This document shows, one piece after another, positions 6,439 to 7,169 of a stretch of DNA of 7,169 nucleotides; position 1 is the first letter of the stretch; each line of letters starts with the position of its first letter. Source of the DNA: Acidobacteriota bacterium (GTDB lineage: Bacteria > Acidobacteriota > Vicinamibacteria > Vicinamibacterales > JAKQTR01); NCBI GenBank assembly GCA_026393735.1, contig JAPKZP010000208.1:1-7169 (forward strand), in the 5' to 3' direction. The notes beneath the pieces were generated by a model, which made no database searches, had not been told where the DNA came from, and worked only from the letters and a program-made list of their open reading frames with translations. A program made the translations under genes and the position numbers.

Positions 6439-7031
6439 TGGCCCGGGGATCAGAGCTCGAAGCCGATCTGCGCTCGCTTGAAGCCGATCTGCGCAAACTG
6501 GAAGCCGAGTACAACATGTTCTTCGCCGGCCAGTTGCCCCGGCCGCCGTGGGAGACGCGCACGCACGTCGAGGGGAGCATCAAGCGCCTCGAGCGCACCG
6601 TGTCGGTCTCAGGCACGTTCGCGGATCGGTTCCGGCACCAGACGCTGCAGTCACGCCTCGCGGCCTTCGTCGACTTGTGGGACCGCGGTTTGCGCGCCCG
6701 GGAAGAGGGCCGCCCGGGGCCGTTTGCCCATCGCAAGCGCGCCGACACGGACAAGGGAAAGGACGCCGCCGATCGCATCGTCTACGTGACGGTGCTCGGC
6801 GATCCAGTGAAGGAAATGGACCGGCTCCGCGATCTCTACGAGCGGCTCACCGACGTGCGCCGCGAACTGGGCGAGTCGCAGGTGCCGTTCCACAAGTTCG
6901 CGGGGCTTGTTCGCGACAAGGTCGCCGCCTTCAGAGCGCACGGCGCACCCGAGGTCGCGTTCCGCGTGGCCGTGCATGACGGCAAGATCACCTTTACCGC
7001 TCGCGGACTGAAGGGCACGCGCGCAGGCTGA
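6438..7031 (+). CDS. Coiled-coil protein resembling the MXAN_5187 C-terminal-domain family
   Basis: GTG 6438 overlaps the previous stop (TAGTG) and gives 197 residues; an in-frame GTG at 6402 would add 12 residues deep inside the upstream gene. Residues 7-27 form a heptad coiled coil (LEADLRS, LEADLRK, LEAEYNM). Next come MFFAGQLPRPPWETR (27-41), a basic helix (43-53), and a well-defined block FADRFRHQTLQSRLAAFVDL (61-80) continuing WDRGLRAREEGRPGPF (81-96). A Lys/Asp-rich linker (98-112) leads to a C-terminal half with DRLRDLYERLTDVRREL (128-144) and VAFRVAVHDGKITFTAR (173-189). From memory, this order of motifs (charged helix, EY..FF.G...R, RFR..LQ.R...F...W.R..RE.EEG, and a final V.F.V...DGK....AR) matches the conserved domain named after myxobacterial MXAN_5187, whose biochemical role is unknown. 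No signal peptide or membrane segment is visible. A role in gliding or signalling is not supported here. Confidence 0.75.
   Translation: MARGSELEADLRSLEADLRKLEAEYNMFFAGQLPRPPWETRTHVEGSIKRLERTVSVSGTFADRFRHQTLQSRLAAFVDLWDRGLRAREEGRPGPFAHRKRADTDKGKDAADRIVYVTVLGDPVKEMDRLRDLYERLTDVRRELGESQVPFHKFAGLVRDKVAAFRAHGAPEVAFRVAVHDGKITFTARGLKGTRAG
6456..6509 (+). repeat. 21-bp tandem repeat encoding coiled-coil heptads
   Basis: GAAGCCGATCTGCGC occurs at 6459-6473 and again at 6480-6494, exactly 21 bases apart. A third partial copy (GAAGCCGA) starts at 6501 in the same register. The unit boundaries 6456, 6477 and 6498 each begin with a Leu codon (CTC, CTT, CTG). The repeat therefore encodes three successive LEAD/LEAE heptads at the N terminus of the protein starting at 6438. 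Confidence 0.85.
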
Positions 7032-7035
7032 CCGC

Positions 7036-7051
7036 CCGCTGCCATCAGCGG
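7036..7051 (+). terminator. Small hairpin just after the coupled gene pair, possible terminator
   Basis: CCGCTG (7036-7041), loop CCAT, CAGCGG (7046-7051): a perfect 6-bp GC-rich stem starting 4 bases after the TGA at 7029-7031. Only TT follows, so it is a weak candidate that might need Rho or only protect the 3' end. Confidence 0.3.
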
Positions 7052-7086
7052 TTGCCGTCGGGGATGTTGTAAGGGGTAACGAAGCC

Positions 7087-7106
7087 GGGGCGGCGGTGAC
7101 CGCCCC
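7087..7106. terminator. GC-rich inverted repeat between convergent genes, possible bidirectional terminator or dispersed palindrome
   Basis: GGGGCGG (7087-7093), loop CGGTGA, CCGCCCC (7100-7106): a perfect 7-bp stem. It lies 21 bases beyond the stop of the minus-strand cold-shock gene and 55 bases beyond the stop of the plus-strand pair. No T-run flanks it on either strand. It could end transcription from both sides or be a member of a REP-like palindrome family. Confidence 0.35.
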
Positions 7107-7127
7107 TGCAGGTGTCAGGGAAGGGCG

Positions 7128-7169
7128 TTAGATCTTCACCACGTTGCCGGCCTGGGGACCCTTCGGCCC
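7128..7169 (-). CDS. Cold-shock protein (CspA family), C-terminal end only
   Basis: Reading the minus strand from the window edge gives GPKGPQAGNVVKI and then TAA (stop complement at 7128-7130). This is the near-invariant C terminus of small CspA-type cold-shock proteins (KGPQA.NV), which are single-domain OB-fold RNA/DNA-binding proteins of about 65-70 residues acting as RNA chaperones. Only 13 codons are visible; the RNP1/RNP2 nucleic-acid-binding motifs and the start lie beyond the right edge. It converges on the coiled-coil gene ending at 7031. The short length limits proof, but the motif is distinctive. Which paralogue it is cannot be told. Confidence 0.8.
   Translation of the reverse strand, partial: GPKGPQAGNVVKI

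Overview
The window is GC-rich bacterial DNA with densely packed genes and strong G/C preference at third codon positions. The respiratory genes, the two unrecognised proteins and the base composition fit a high-GC soil or sediment lineage. Acidobacteriota (Vicinamibacteria-like) or a myxobacterial relative are the best guesses, but this is an inference from protein flavour, not from a marker gene.

Layout. (1) Positions 1-4437, plus strand, hold the distal end of a complex I (NADH:quinone oxidoreductase) operon in the canonical order nuoL-nuoM-nuoN. These are the three antiporter-like membrane subunits of the proton-pumping arm. nuoL enters from the left edge without its 5' end and is broken at 769-771 by an in-frame TAG. 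At that point the second half of one transmembrane helix and the following loop are missing. The reading frame then resumes cleanly and runs to 1389. nuoM (1380-2990) overlaps the nuoL tail by 10 bases, and nuoN follows directly. (2) Positions 4434-5876, minus strand, hold selA, L-seryl-tRNA(Sec) selenium transferase. It converges on nuoN so tightly that both genes share the palindromic tetranucleotide CTAG as their stop. (3) Positions 5877-5970 are a short divergent regulatory gap containing a perfect 9-bp inverted repeat. (4) Positions 5971-7031, plus strand, hold two small soluble genes of unknown function, joined by a TAGTG stop/start overlap. The second resembles the MXAN_5187 C-terminal-domain family and begins with a heptad coiled coil encoded by a near-perfect 21-bp DNA repeat. 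(5) Positions 7032-7127 are intergenic with two small hairpins. (6) Positions 7128-7169, minus strand, hold the last 13 codons of a cold-shock (CspA-family) protein that leaves the window to the right.

How it fits together. nuoLMN would form the proton-translocating channel units of complex I. selA supplies the selenocysteine decoding machinery; no selB, selC or selD is visible here and no selenoprotein can be assigned in the window. The coupled pair is probably one functional unit, but nothing in the sequence gives a pathway. No mobile element, CRISPR array, tRNA or rRNA was seen. The most notable points are the interrupted nuoL, an Asp in place of the usual channel Glu in NuoM, the fully shared stop between nuoN and selA, and the uncharacterised two-gene unit with its palindromic upstream region.
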